From the NCBI RefSeq assembly GCF_030452765.1, contig NZ_JAKDLO010000003.1, positions 1 through 58,118 of the forward strand: a stretch of DNA of 58,118 bases, given 5' to 3'. Of the stretch, positions 1 to 10,578 are shown in pieces; within the stretch, counting starts at the first letter, position 1, and each line of letters starts with the position of its first letter. Source of the stretch: Intrasporangium sp. GTDB taxonomy: Bacteria > Actinomycetota > Actinomycetes > Actinomycetales > Dermatophilaceae. The notes below the pieces were generated by a model that did not search any database, was not told the DNA's origin, and saw only the letters and a program-made list of their open reading frames with translations. Both the position numbers and the translations under genes were made by a program.

Positions 1-14
1 GGGGACCGTCAGGT

Positions 15-40
15 CAGTTCCGCCCAGTTCAGCCCAGTTC
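15..40. repeat. Three CAGTTC repeats with 10-bp period
   Basis: CAGTTC occurs at 15-20, 25-30 and 35-40, exactly one helical turn apart, just past the stop of the ArsR-type gene, and is followed by related CAGGTC words. It may be a small direct-repeat tract or a protein-binding array. The window begins here, so its full extent is unknown. Confidence 0.4.
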
Positions 41-43
41 AGC

Positions 44-601
44 TCAGGTCAGGGGCGGGCGGTCGAGGTCCAGGGGATAGGTGAACACATAGACGGCGAC
101 ACGCCTGGCCGTCGGGTTGCCCTGTCCGATCCGGCGATGCCGCTCGATCACCTCGGCGACCTCGGCCGTCATCGCCGCGAGCTGCTCGGTCGTCACGAGG
201 ACCATCGCATCGCGCGGCGCGCACGCGTCCTGCCAGGGGACGGGCCAGTCGGCCGCGACGCCGAGCCACCGGTCGTACTGCTCGCCGAAGTGCGCAGCGT
301 AGTCGCGGGCGAGGAAGCCGAGTGCGCTCTCGGAGTCGTCGTCACCGACGATGTCGCGCCGGTACCACTGCCGCTCCGGGTCGATGGCCCGCCAGACCCG
401 CCGCCGGCCCGTCCCGCCGCCGGTATCGGCGACCAGCCCCGCCGCCTCGAGCCGGCGCAGGTGGTAGCTCGTGGCCCCGGAGTTGGTCCCGAGCGCTCGG
501 GCCAGGTCGGTCGCGGTCGCGGGGCCGCCGACCCGCAGCTGCCGGACCAGGCGCCCGCGCAACGGGTGGGCGAGCACCCTCAGGGTCTCGTCAGCCGTCA
601 T
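44..601 (-). CDS. ArsR-like winged-helix transcriptional regulator
   Basis: A 185-residue DNA-binding repressor-type protein. The first ~75 residues form a winged helix-turn-helix of the ArsR/HTH_20 class: an opening segment (LRVLAHPLRGRLVRQL), a recognition region (SGATSYHLRRLEAAGLV) and a basic wing (GGGTGRRRVW). Residues ~80-185 are a helical domain seen in actinobacterial regulators that act on small hydrophobic ligands or stress genes. There is no cysteine metal site, so metal sensing is unlikely. The ATG at 601 is preceded 6 nt upstream by a -10-like TATTGT, fitting a leaderless mRNA. Three evenly spaced TGTGCA repeats cover this promoter and suggest autoregulation. The target genes cannot be read from the sequence. 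Confidence 0.85.
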   Translation of the reverse strand: MTADETLRVLAHPLRGRLVRQLRVGGPATATDLARALGTNSGATSYHLRRLEAAGLVADTGGGTGRRRVWRAIDPERQWYRRDIVGDDDSESALGFLARDYAAHFGEQYDRWLGVAADWPVPWQDACAPRDAMVLVTTEQLAAMTAEVAEVIERHRRIGQGNPTARRVAVYVFTYPLDLDRPPLT

Positions 602-636
602 TTATGCACAATACCTTTGCACAGTTCGTTTGCACA
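602..636 (-). promoter_or_regulatory. Leaderless promoter with three 13-bp-spaced operator repeats
   Basis: On the plus strand TGCACA occurs at 605-610, 618-623 and 631-636, exactly 13 bp apart, the last two as TTTGCACA. Read on the minus strand the repeats are TGTGCA. The -10-like TATTGT (608-613) overlaps the first repeat and ends 6 nt before the ATG at 601. A repressor bound here would block RNA polymerase, so this is a likely operator for the adjoining regulator. The binding is inferred. Confidence 0.6.
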
Positions 637-852
637 AAGTCATAGCCATACCCTGGTCGCGCGACGTTTCCGCAGGTCACATGATGTTTCCCGAGCGGTG
701 CGTCGCGATTTGGGCACCGGCCGAACCGTCCGTACCATTGACGAGGTTGTGCTGCAGATCGTCGCGAGAGGCCACCAGCTTGCGAGAGTGGGCGTCCGCG
801 CGCAGCGAGCTGAGCGGCATACAGGTACTCATCGAAGCAAAGGCAGACTCCA

Positions 853-1296
853 TTGCGCACGTACACCCCGAAGCCCGGCGAGGTCACTCGCACGTGGCAC
901 GTCATCGACGCGACCGACGTCGTGCTCGGTCGCCTCGCGAGCCAGACCGCGATCCTGCTGCGGGGCAAGCACAAGCCGCAGTTCGCGCCGCACGTCGACA
1001 CCGGTGACTTCGTCATCATCATCAACGCCGAGAAGGTCGCCCTCACCGGTGCCAAGGCCGAGCAGAAGAAGGCCTACCACCACTCGGGCTTCCCGGGCGG
1101 GCTCAAGGCGACGTCGTACACCGACCTGCTCGCCAAGCACCCGGAGAAGGCCGTCGAGAAGGCGGTCCGCGGCATGCTCCCCAAGAACAGCCTCGCCCGC
1201 CAGCAGCTGTCCAAGCTCAAGGTCTACCGCGGTGCCGAGCACCCGCACGCGGCCCAGAAGCCCGTCCCCTTCGAGATCTCCCAGGTCGCGCAGTAA
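853..1296 (+). CDS. rplM: 50S ribosomal protein L13
   Basis: L13 is an early-assembling protein of the large ribosomal subunit that binds 23S rRNA. The 147-residue product has the usual length and the family signatures [16 protein letters not shown] near the N-terminus and [15 protein letters not shown] near the C-terminus. The start codon is TTG at 853, chosen because the actinobacterial protein begins MRTYTP and no in-frame ATG or GTG gives that start; a weak purine stretch (AAAGG) lies about 7 nt upstream. rpsI follows after a short gap, the conserved L13-S9 operon. The ~250-bp leader upstream holds no gene and contains one copy of the GAGCGGCATAC motif at 812-822. Confidence 0.97.
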   Translation: MRTYTPKPGEVTRTWHVIDATDVVLGRLASQTAILLRGKHKPQFAPHVDTGDFVIIINAEKVALTGAKAEQKKAYHHSGFPGGLKATSYTDLLAKHPEKAVEKAVRGMLPKNSLARQQLSKLKVYRGAEHPHAAQKPVPFEISQVAQ

Positions 1297-1335
1297 GCGC
1301 CGGACCCCGCATCGACTGTGCAGAAAGAGAACCCA

Positions 1336-1839
1336 GTGACTGACATTGTGAACCAGGACGTCCTCGAGACCGACGAGCCGCAGCTGACCGAGTACACCTC
1401 CGAAACGGACACGACCGTGGCCGCCGAGGCGCGTCCGGCCCGCCAGGTCTCGACGCCCGGCGGTGGCACCGGCCGCCGCAAGCAGGCCATCGCCAGGGTC
1501 CGGATCGTCCCGGGCGGCGGCGAGTGGAAGATCAACGGCCGCACCCTCGAGGACTACTTCCCGAACAAGGTGCACCAGCAGATCGTCCGCGAGCCGCTCA
1601 CCCTGCTCGAGCTCGAAGGGTCCTACGACGTGCTCGTCCGCGTCCACGGCGGTGGCCCCTCGGGTCAGGCCGGCGCGGTCCGCCTCGGCGTCGCCCGCTC
1701 GCTCAACGGGGTCGACAGCGACCTCAACCGCCCGGCGCTGAAGCGGGCCGGCTTCCTGACCCGCGACGCTCGCGTCCCGGAGCGCAAGAAGGCCGGTCTG
1801 AAGAAGGCCCGCAAGGCTCCGCAGTACTCGAAGCGCTGA
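1336..1839 (+). CDS. rpsI: 30S ribosomal protein S9
   Basis: S9 is a small-subunit protein whose basic C-terminal tail reaches the P-site tRNA; here it ends in [12 protein letters not shown], the expected signature. The product is 167 residues. The first ~45 are an acidic, low-complexity extension typical of actinobacterial S9, followed by the core from [16 protein letters not shown] at 1336 is preferred because AGAAAGAG lies ~7 nt upstream; an in-frame GTG at 1318 would add six residues but lacks a ribosome-binding site. It is cotranscribed with rplM and closed by the hairpin at 1871-1900. Confidence 0.96.
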   Translation: MTDIVNQDVLETDEPQLTEYTSETDTTVAAEARPARQVSTPGGGTGRRKQAIARVRIVPGGGEWKINGRTLEDYFPNKVHQQIVREPLTLLELEGSYDVLVRVHGGGPSGQAGAVRLGVARSLNGVDSDLNRPALKRAGFLTRDARVPERKKAGLKKARKAPQYSKR

Positions 1840-1870
1840 CCCGGCCACGGTCGGACCGCGACATTCGGTG

Positions 1871-1900
1871 AGGCGGCACCCGACAACCCGGGTGCCGCCT
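1871..1900 (+). terminator. Hairpin terminator after rpsI
   Basis: A perfect 11-bp stem (AGGCGGCACCC at 1871-1881 pairing with 1890-1900) with an 8-nt loop lies 32 bp past the S9 stop. It has little T-tract, as usual in high-GC actinobacteria. It probably separates the ribosomal operon from glmM. Confidence 0.75.
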
Positions 1901-1994
1901 TCGAGCGTCCATGGGAGTAGGTTCCATCAGATGCTCCCCACGGTTGCCCGGTCCGCGCCGGGTGCTCGCCAGATCGTCGAAAGGCTCACCACTC

Positions 1995-3341
1995 ATGGCA
2001 CGACTCTTCGGGACTGACGGGGTCCGCGGGCTCGCCAACGTCGATATCACCGCCGAGCTGGCGCTGCGTCTGAGTGTCGCGGCGGCGCACGTCCTGGGCC
2101 GCGATGCACGAGCCGCGGGTCGTCGCCCCAAGGCGGTCGTCGGGCGCGATCCCCGCGCGTCTGGGGAGTTCCTCAGCGCGGCGGTCGTCGCCGGCGTGGC
2201 ATCGGCCGGCGTCGACGTGCACGACGTGGGGGTGCTGCCGACGCCAGCGGTGGCGTTCCTCACGGCGGACATGGACGCCCACTTCGGGGTGATGCTGTCG
2301 GCGTCGCACAACGCGATGCCCGACAACGGCATCAAGTTCTTCGCTGCCGGGGGGCACAAGCTCCCTGATGCCGTCGAGGACGAGATCGCCGCAGGTCTGG
2401 GCCGCGAGTGGGACCGTCCCACCGGAGCCCAGGTCGGCAGGGTTCACCAGAACCGCGCCGGGCAGGCGCGGTACGTCGCCCACCTTCTCGCCGTACTCCC
2501 GCACCAGCTCGACGGGCTCAAGGTCGTCATCGACGGGGCACATGGTGCTGCATCAGCGGTCTCTCCCGAGGTCTTTCGGCTCGCGGGTGCCGACGTCGTC
2601 GAGATCGGCGCCGAGCCCGATGGTCTCAACATCAACGACGGCTACGGTTCCACACACCTCGGCCACCTCAAGGCCGCGGTCGTGGCCAAGGGCGCCGACC
2701 TCGGCATCGCGCACGACGGCGATGCCGACCGATGCCTCGCGGTCGACGCGGACGGCACCGAGATCGACGGAGACCAGATCATGGCGATCCTCTCCGTCGC
2801 GCTGAAGTCCCGTGGCGCGCTCGCCGACGACACGCTCGTAGCCACGGTCATGAGCAATCTGGGGATGATCCAGGCGATGGAGCGCGAGGGGATCAAGGTC
2901 CGGCAGACGGCGGTGGGCGACCGCTACGTGCTCGAGGACATGAGGGCGGGACGGTACTCGCTCGGTGGGGAGCAGAGCGGTCACGTGATCTTCCTCGACC
3001 ACGCCACCACCGGCGACGGGGTGCTCACCGGGCTCATGTTGGCCGCCCGGGTCGCCGAGACCGGCTCCTCGCTCGCCGAGCTCGCGACCGTCATGCGCCG
3101 CCTGCCACAGGTGCTCGTCAACGTCAAAGGCGTCGACAAGACCCGCGTCGAGACCGACCCGCAGCTCCGGGCGGCGATCCGGGCCGAGGAGACGCAGCTG
3201 AGTGGATCGGGCCGGGTGCTGCTGCGCAAGTCGGGCACCGAGCCGGTGGTGCGCGTCATGGTCGAGGCCGGTGACCACGGCACAGCGCAGGCGGTCGCCG
3301 ACCGCCTCGTCGAGGTGGTCCGCGAGCGTCTCGCGCTCTGA
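1995..3341 (+). CDS. glmM: Phosphoglucosamine mutase
   Basis: GlmM interconverts glucosamine-6-phosphate and glucosamine-1-phosphate, feeding UDP-GlcNAc for peptidoglycan. The 448-residue protein has the four-domain alpha-D-phosphohexomutase layout. Visible motifs are the N-terminal [12 protein letters not shown], the phosphoserine loop SASHN (catalytic Ser about residue 104), the magnesium loop DGDADRC, the sugar-binding GEQSGH and the C-terminal phosphate-binding [15 protein letters not shown] at 1995 has GAAAGG upstream and gives the family start. Its position after rplM-rpsI is the usual actinobacterial order. A strong hairpin (3407-3444) follows. Confidence 0.97.
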   Translation: MARLFGTDGVRGLANVDITAELALRLSVAAAHVLGRDARAAGRRPKAVVGRDPRASGEFLSAAVVAGVASAGVDVHDVGVLPTPAVAFLTADMDAHFGVMLSASHNAMPDNGIKFFAAGGHKLPDAVEDEIAAGLGREWDRPTGAQVGRVHQNRAGQARYVAHLLAVLPHQLDGLKVVIDGAHGAASAVSPEVFRLAGADVVEIGAEPDGLNINDGYGSTHLGHLKAAVVAKGADLGIAHDGDADRCLAVDADGTEIDGDQIMAILSVALKSRGALADDTLVATVMSNLGMIQAMEREGIKVRQTAVGDRYVLEDMRAGRYSLGGEQSGHVIFLDHATTGDGVLTGLMLAARVAETGSSLAELATVMRRLPQVLVNVKGVDKTRVETDPQLRAAIRAEETQLSGSGRVLLRKSGTEPVVRVMVEAGDHGTAQAVADRLVEVVRERLAL

Positions 3342-3406
3342 GGCTTCGTATGCCGCTCGGCCGACCCCCAACGATCGGTGCGGTGATCTCGCAACACACC
3401 GAAGAA

Positions 3407-3444
3407 CGGCAAGGCTCGACGGTTGCAACCGTCGGCCCTTGCCG
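3407..3444. terminator. Bidirectional hairpin between glmM and carbonic anhydrase
   Basis: An outer 8-bp stem (CGGCAAGG 3407-3414 with CCTTGCCG 3437-3444) encloses a perfect 9-bp palindromic arm (CGACGGTTG/CAACCGTCG, 3417-3434). It lies between convergent genes and could end both transcripts. Confidence 0.75.
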
Positions 3445-3515
3445 CTTCTCGGCGGGTTCCCCAGCCAGCGGGACCGGACGAGGGAGGGGGAGTGCGTGCG
3501 GGCGCGGTGCCGGGT

Positions 3516-4031
3516 CTACTTGACCTCGCGCAACAATCCGGTGTCGACGTCGTAGATGAACCCCCCGACGAGCGTGGAGTCGGGGATGAGGGGGTGGGAG
3601 CGGACCGTCTTGAGGTCCTCGCGCAGCTTCTGCTCCTGGTCGTCGACGACGCTGAAGCTCATCCAGGACGCGTCCTTGCCGGCGAGCTCGCCGATGGTGG
3701 ACCGCAGCTCGTTCTCGGTGTTCTTGCCCATCGCACACCTCGTGTGCGGCACGACGAGGATGCGGTTGACGTTGAGCAGGTAGGTCGAGAGCACGAGCGC
3801 CTCGAGTGCCTGCACGGTGATCCGGCCGCCCGGGTTGCGGAAGATCTTGGCGTCGCCCGGCTCGAGCCCGACGATGCCGAGGGGGTCGATCCGCGAGTCC
3901 ATGCACGTCACGATGGCGACGCCGGACTGGGCGATGCCGTCGAAGCCGGCCATGTGGAAGTTGTCGGCGTAGTGCCGGTTGTTCTCCAGCAGGTCCTCGA
4001 AATCGGTCGGGTTCTCGAGCTTGTCCGTCAT
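3516..4031 (-). CDS. Beta-class carbonic anhydrase
   Basis: A 171-residue zinc enzyme interconverting CO2 and bicarbonate. The metal and catalytic residues of the beta class are visible: CMDSR (Cys43, Asp45, Arg47) and PHTRC (His96, Cys99). The length suits the short beta subclass. GAAAGGA precedes ATG 4031, and the start lies immediately after the fumarase stop (4033-4035), so the two genes are one operon with the ribosome-binding site inside the fumarase end. Linking bicarbonate supply to a TCA enzyme is plausible (anaplerotic carboxylation), but that link is an inference from gene order. Confidence 0.93.
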   Translation of the reverse strand: MTDKLENPTDFEDLLENNRHYADNFHMAGFDGIAQSGVAIVTCMDSRIDPLGIVGLEPGDAKIFRNPGGRITVQALEALVLSTYLLNVNRILVVPHTRCAMGKNTENELRSTIGELAGKDASWMSFSVVDDQEQKLREDLKTVRSHPLIPDSTLVGGFIYDVDTGLLREVK

Positions 4032-4032
4032 G

Positions 4033-5748
<1,716 letters not shown>

Positions 5749-5916
5749 GCGGGACTCCTGGCTCGGGTGGGTGGGGCCGGAGAAACCAGACTACGACTCC
5801 GCGCGTCGGATGGCGTGCCTCCCACCGTTGAGGTAGGAAGGACCCAGACGTGCAGACGGACGCCGGAGACCTCGCCTCGCCCACGCTGGTCACCGGCTCC
5901 TACGGGAGGAGCAGAG

Positions 5917-7233
5917 GTGGCCAGTCCGAACCGAAAACCCCGCACCGTGGCCATGGTCGCGACGCTCGCCACGGTGGCCGGGCTGGCGCTGTCGGCCTGC
6001 ACCGCGGCGGCCGGTTCGGGCGCACCGGTGCTGACCTGGTACATCAACCCCGACGGCGGCGGGTCCGACCCCACCAAGGGCGGGCAGGCGCAGCTGGCCA
6101 AGGAGTGCACCGAAGCGGCCCAGGGTCGCTACTCCGTCAAGATCCAGCTGCTGCCCAACAGCGCCAGCGACCAACGCCAGCAGCTGCTTCGGCGGCTGGC
6201 GGCCAAGGACGCCGGCATGGATCTCATGTCGATGGACCCGGTCTTCGTCGCCGAGTTCGCCCAAGCCGGGTTCCTCGCACCGGTGCCGGCCGCTGACGCC
6301 GACACGATGACCAGGGACGCGGTCAAGCCGGCCGTGCAGGCATCGACCTGGAAGGACCGGCTCGTCGCTGCGCCGATGTGGGCGAACACCCAGGTGCTCT
6401 GGTACCGCAGGTCGGTGGCGCGGGCGGCGGGCCTCGACATGAGCAAACCGGTGACGTGGGACCAGCTCATCGCGGCCGCGAAGTCACAGCACAAGACGAT
6501 CGGTGTGCAGGCCCGTCGCTACGAGGGCTACATGGTCTGGATCAACGCGCTGATCGAGGGAGCCGGTGGGCACATCATCGAGAATCCCGGAGCCAGCGCC
6601 GACGATCTCGAGTTCGGGCTCGACAGCCAGGCCGGGCGGGAGGCGGCCGCCGTCATCCAGAAGGTTGCTCAAGAGGGAGTCGCGGGGCCGGCCATGAGCT
6701 CGCTGGACGAGACGGGCGCCCTCGACCTCTTCTCCAACGACGCGACGAGCGGGTTCCTCGTGAACTGGCCCTATGTGTGGGCTGCCCTGCCGGGCAAGAA
6801 TGTCAACTGGATCGACGACGTCGGCTGGGCGCGCTACCCGCAGACCGTCGAGGGCAAGGAGAGCAGGCCGCCGTTCGGCGGCATCGAGCTCGGGGTCAAT
6901 GCTGCGAGCCGGCACCAGGCCGAGGCGTGGGACGCCGTCAAGTGCATCATCACCCCTGAGCATCAGACGCTCTACATGAAGAGCACCGGCAACCCGGCCG
7001 CGAACAAGACCGTCTACGACGACCCCGAGATCCGCAAGCAGTTCCCGATGGCCGACCTGATCCGTGAGTCACTCGACGGTGGTGCCCCCCGACCGATCAC
7101 GCAGTACTACGGCGACGTGTCGAGCGCGATCCAACGGGTCTTCAGCCCGCCGGACTCGGTCGACCCGGCCACGACCCCGGCACAGGCGCAGGACCTCATC
7201 GAGTCCGTTCTCAAGGGGGAGGCCCTGCTGTGA
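5917..7233 (+). CDS. lpqY: Sugar ABC transporter substrate-binding lipoprotein (LpqY-like)
   Basis: A 438-residue extracellular solute-binding protein of family 1. GTG 5917 is chosen because GGGAGGAG lies just upstream and the product then begins with a lipoprotein signal: basic N-region, hydrophobic core, and lipobox LSAC with the lipidated Cys at ~28. The frame is open much further upstream, but that part overlaps the antisense fumarase gene. The mature protein has typical family features (LTWYINPDGG, NTQVLWYRRS). The next three genes encode two permeases and an ATPase closely resembling mycobacterial SugA, SugB and SugC, so trehalose is the likely substrate. Substrate identity is inferred from resemblance and not proved. 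Confidence 0.88.
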   Translation: MASPNRKPRTVAMVATLATVAGLALSACTAAAGSGAPVLTWYINPDGGGSDPTKGGQAQLAKECTEAAQGRYSVKIQLLPNSASDQRQQLLRRLAAKDAGMDLMSMDPVFVAEFAQAGFLAPVPAADADTMTRDAVKPAVQASTWKDRLVAAPMWANTQVLWYRRSVARAAGLDMSKPVTWDQLIAAAKSQHKTIGVQARRYEGYMVWINALIEGAGGHIIENPGASADDLEFGLDSQAGREAAAVIQKVAQEGVAGPAMSSLDETGALDLFSNDATSGFLVNWPYVWAALPGKNVNWIDDVGWARYPQTVEGKESRPPFGGIELGVNAASRHQAEAWDAVKCIITPEHQTLYMKSTGNPAANKTVYDDPEIRKQFPMADLIRESLDGGAPRPITQYYGDVSSAIQRVFSPPDSVDPATTPAQAQDLIESVLKGEALL

Positions 7234-8195
7234 GCGCCACACCAGTCGACACCGACCCGTCCGCGCATTCTGCCATGGAGCCACACCGGCCCCGGGGCTC
7301 CCACCTGTCCGATCGCTCCCGGGCCGAGCGCAACCTCGGCTGGCGTCTGGCCATGCCCGCGTTCGTCATCATGGTGGCCGTCACCGGCTACCCGATCCTG
7401 CAGGCGATCTGGAACTCCTTCTTCGCCTACCGGCTGACCGACCCCGAGAACCGGCACTTCACGTTCCTCAACAACTATGCCGTCGCGCTCTCCGACCCGA
7501 TCTTCTGGCAGGCGACGGGGGTCACTGCCCTGATCACCGTCATCACCGTCGTGGTCGAGTTCGTGCTCGGCATGATCATCGCGATGGTGATGCACAAGAT
7601 CGTCATCCCCCGGCGCACGCTGCGGACCCTCGTGCTCATCCCCTACGCCATCATCACGGTGGTCTCGGCGTTCTCGTGGTTCTTCGCCTTCCGGACCGAT
7701 ACCGGCTACATCAACCACTGGTTCGCCTGGCTGCCTGGCATCGATGCGGGCACCGACTGGTTCGGTGGGTTCTGGGGCTCGATCTTCGTCATCTGCCTGT
7801 CCGAGATCTGGAAGACCACGCCCTTCATGTCGCTGCTCCTGCTCGCCGGGCTGGCCCAGATCGACACGTCGATGGAGGAGGCCGCTGAGGTCGACGGCGC
7901 AACGTACTGGCAGCGACTGACACGGGTGATCCTGCCGAACATGAAGGCGGCCATCATGGTGGCGCTGCTCTTCCGCACGCTCGACGCCTTCCGGATCTTC
8001 GACAACATCTTCATCATGACGGGCGGCGCCAACGGCACGTCGTCGCTCTCGGTGCTCACCTACAACCAGACGATCGATCGGGTCGAGATCGGGATGGGCT
8101 CGGCGCTCGCGGTGCTGCTCTTCCTGTTCGTCCTGCTCATCGCGTGGCTCTTCGTCAGAGTCTTCAAGGTCGACCTGGCCGGGGGGAGGAGCTGA
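7230..8195 (+). CDS. sugA: Sugar ABC transporter permease (SugA-like)
   Basis: A 321-residue inner-membrane permease of the MalF type. A ~45-residue hydrophilic N-terminus precedes about six membrane spans. The EAA loop that docks to the ATPase is EEAAEVDGATYWQRLTRVIL. The GTG start overlaps the stop of the binding-protein gene by 4 nt, implying translational coupling. Together with the next permease it should form the channel of the importer. Confidence 0.92.
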   Translation: MSATPVDTDPSAHSAMEPHRPRGSHLSDRSRAERNLGWRLAMPAFVIMVAVTGYPILQAIWNSFFAYRLTDPENRHFTFLNNYAVALSDPIFWQATGVTALITVITVVVEFVLGMIIAMVMHKIVIPRRTLRTLVLIPYAIITVVSAFSWFFAFRTDTGYINHWFAWLPGIDAGTDWFGGFWGSIFVICLSEIWKTTPFMSLLLLAGLAQIDTSMEEAAEVDGATYWQRLTRVILPNMKAAIMVALLFRTLDAFRIFDNIFIMTGGANGTSSLSVLTYNQTIDRVEIGMGSALAVLLFLFVLLIAWLFVRVFKVDLAGGRS

Positions 8196-8198
8196 CCG

Positions 8199-9059
8199 AT
8201 GGCACTTCGAGACGACGTCAAGGGGACCGGGACCTACTCGCTCATCGCGATCCCCATCATGATCTGGACGATCATCCCGCTGCTGTGGACTCTGGCGCTC
8301 TCGCTCAAGAGCACGGATGCCCTCGCCAGCGCCGACGCGAACATCCTGGGCAACTTCTGGCCCCGGCAGGTGAGCTGGGAGAACTACCAGCTGATCTTCA
8401 CCGGCGGCGCATCCGAGCTGTTCCTCCCGGCGCTGCGCAACTCGATCGTCGTCTGCCTGTCCGCGACGGTGATCAGCGTCGTGCTCGCCACGTTCTGTGC
8501 CTACGCGATCGCCCGGTTGCAGTTCCCCGGCAAGCGGATGATCCTCACGACCGCCCTCGGTGTGTCGTTCTTCCCCGTCATCGCGATGGTCACCCCGCTG
8601 TTCGACGTGTGGCGCAACATCGGCCTGTTCGACACGATTCCGGGCCTGATCATCCCGTACCTGTCCTTGACCCTGCCGCTGTCGATCTGGATCCTCGCGG
8701 CGTTCTTCCAGCAGATCCCGTGGGAGATGGAACAAGCTGCCCAGGTCGACGGTGCGACGACCTGGCAGGCGTTCCGCAAGGTCATCGTGCCGCTCGCGGC
8801 CCCCGGGGTCTTCACGACGGGGATCATCACGTTCTTCACCGCATGGAACGACTTCGTCTTCGCGATCTCGCTGACCTCGGACAGGGCGCGCACGGTGCCG
8901 GCGGCGCTGGCCTTCTTCACCGGTGCGTCCCAGTTCGAACAACCCACCGGCGGCATCATGGCGGCCGCCGTCGTCGTGACGATCCCCGTCGTCATCCTTG
9001 TCCTGATCTTCCAGCGCCGTATCGTCGCTGGCCTGACCTCGGGCGCGGTCAAGGGCTGA
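8199..9059 (+). CDS. sugB: Sugar ABC transporter permease (SugB-like)
   Basis: A 286-residue MalG-type permease with about six membrane helices. The EAA loop is EQAAQVDGATTWQAFRKVIV. The C-terminus QRRIVAGLTSGAVKG is the standard end of this family. It begins 3 nt after the sugA-like stop with GGGGGAGGAG as ribosome-binding site inside the previous gene. It pairs with the upstream permease in the importer. Confidence 0.93.
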   Translation: MALRDDVKGTGTYSLIAIPIMIWTIIPLLWTLALSLKSTDALASADANILGNFWPRQVSWENYQLIFTGGASELFLPALRNSIVVCLSATVISVVLATFCAYAIARLQFPGKRMILTTALGVSFFPVIAMVTPLFDVWRNIGLFDTIPGLIIPYLSLTLPLSIWILAAFFQQIPWEMEQAAQVDGATTWQAFRKVIVPLAAPGVFTTGIITFFTAWNDFVFAISLTSDRARTVPAALAFFTGASQFEQPTGGIMAAAVVVTIPVVILVLIFQRRIVAGLTSGAVKG

Positions 9060-9098
9060 GGCCGACCGCGCCCGTGACGCAAAGGAGCTGAAGAACCA

Positions 9099-10346
9099 AT
9101 GGCTGAGATCGTCCTGACACACCTGGTCAAGAAGTACGGCGACGGGTTCCCCGCGGTCAACGACGTGTCACTCGACATCGCCGACGGCGAGTTCATGATC
9201 CTCGTCGGGCCTTCCGGTTGTGGCAAGTCCACCTTGCTGCGCATGGTCGTCGGTCTCGAGGACATCACCTCCGGCGACCTGCTCATCAACGGCAACCGGG
9301 TCAACGACCTCGCGCCGCGCGACCGCAACCTGTCGATGGTCTTCCAGAACTACGCGCTCTACCCGCACCTGACCGTCTTCGAGAACATCGCCTTCCCGCT
9401 GCGGCTGGCCAAGGGGAAGCACACGGAGGCGCAGGTCCGCGAGAAGGTGACCCAGGCGGCGGGCATGCTCGAGCTGACCGAGCATCTCGAGCGCAAGCCG
9501 TCCAACCTCTCCGGCGGTCAGCGCCAACGCGTCGCGATGGGCCGCGCCATCGTCAGGGACGCCGATGCGTTCCTTTTCGACGAGCCACTGTCCAACCTCG
9601 ACGCCAAGCTGAGGGGGCAGATGCGCACCGAGATCTCCCGGATGCAGCGGCGTCTCGGCGTCACGACGATCTACGTCACTCACGACCAGATCGAGGCGAT
9701 GACCCTCGGTGACCGGGTCGCGGTGCTCAAGAAGGGGGTGCTCCAGCAGTGTGCCTCGCCCCGCGAGCTCTACGACCAGCCGGTCAACCTCTTCGTGGCC
9801 GGCTTCATCGGCAGCCCGCCGATGAACTTCCTGCCGGCCAGGGTCGGCGACGGCACGCTCTCGCTGCCCTTCGGCGACGTGCCGGTCGGCACGGACCTCG
9901 TCGAGAAGGTCGCAGGCAAGGACGTCGTCATCGTCGGGCTTCGCCCGGAGCACATCAAGGACGCCAGCCTCGGAGATGTCACCGGGGGAGCGAGGTTCAA
10001 TGCGACCGTCGATGTCACCGAATGGCTCGGTAACGAGCAGTACGCCTACATCCCGTTCGAGCCCGACCCGAGCGTCCAGGCACTCCTCGAGGAGCTCGAC
10101 CGGGACCTCGACGGTGAGGGGATGCGCACCCAGATGGTCGTCAACCTCGATGCGCGGTCCCGTCTGCGGGAGGGCGACGACGCAGCCTTCGCCTTCGATC
10201 CCGCGTCGATGCACGTCTTCGACCCGGAGACCGGCGCCTGCCTGACCCGTGACGAGGACTTGGCGGCCCAGATCGCCCGTGAGGCGGAGGAGGACCGACG
10301 CAACTCTCTCGAGCGCGCCAAGGCTCGCGAGGCCGCAACGGCCTGA
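9099..10346 (+). CDS. sugC: Sugar ABC transporter ATP-binding protein (SugC/MsmK-like)
   Basis: A 415-residue ATPase energising the importer. Motifs in order: Walker A GPSGCGKST (37-45), Q-loop Gln83, signature LSGGQ (137-141), Walker B FLFDEP (158-163), switch His195. The C-terminal ~170 residues form the regulatory OB-fold (TOBE) domain of the MalK group, with GLRPEHIKDASL, and end in a charged tail. The first 250 residues closely resemble mycobacterial SugC. ABC proteins of this type sometimes serve several sugar importers. AAAGGAGC lies upstream. It is the last gene of the operon. Confidence 0.95.
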   Translation: MAEIVLTHLVKKYGDGFPAVNDVSLDIADGEFMILVGPSGCGKSTLLRMVVGLEDITSGDLLINGNRVNDLAPRDRNLSMVFQNYALYPHLTVFENIAFPLRLAKGKHTEAQVREKVTQAAGMLELTEHLERKPSNLSGGQRQRVAMGRAIVRDADAFLFDEPLSNLDAKLRGQMRTEISRMQRRLGVTTIYVTHDQIEAMTLGDRVAVLKKGVLQQCASPRELYDQPVNLFVAGFIGSPPMNFLPARVGDGTLSLPFGDVPVGTDLVEKVAGKDVVIVGLRPEHIKDASLGDVTGGARFNATVDVTEWLGNEQYAYIPFEPDPSVQALLEELDRDLDGEGMRTQMVVNLDARSRLREGDDAAFAFDPASMHVFDPETGACLTRDEDLAAQIAREAEEDRRNSLERAKAREAATA

Positions 10347-10424
10347 TCCCGTCGCGCCGGGCGTAGAGCGCCCGACCAGGTCAGCAGGCTCACGAGCCTG
10401 AGGTATGCCGCTGGGGCTCCGGGC

Positions 10425-10578
10425 CTTCCCTCGCTGGCGCTCGGTCGGGTCCTCACCCCGTCGTCGAGGAGACGTCCTCACGCCTTGGCTCAGACGCACC
10501 CTCTGGCGTCTGAGCCGAATCGGCGCTCCGGGCCTCGCTCGTCCCTCGCTCGTGTCCTCACGCCTTGGCTCAGACGCA
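10425..10578. repeat. Imperfect ~80-bp tandem duplication around the 3' end of the VWA gene
   Basis: A 25-bp segment containing CGCCTTGGCTCAGACGCA is present identically at 10474-10498 and 10554-10578. It is preceded in both copies by related text (CTCCGGGCCT...CCCTCGCT...GTCCTCA). The second copy overlaps the last codons and stop of the VWA gene, so the first copy looks like a duplicated gene end. Part of it is used as an arm of the hairpin at 10487-10516. Confidence 0.6.
10487..10516. terminator. Hairpin between sugC and the VWA gene
   Basis: A perfect 11-bp stem (GGCTCAGACGC 10487-10497 with GCGTCTGAGCC 10506-10516) and an 8-nt loop, between convergent genes. It probably terminates both transcripts. 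Confidence 0.7.

Noticed and set aside
7107-9122. A 671-codon open frame antisense to the sugar permease genes
   Set aside because: It runs opposite to two well-supported permeases, has charged, repetitive high-GC composition and no family features. It is a shadow of GC-rich coding DNA.
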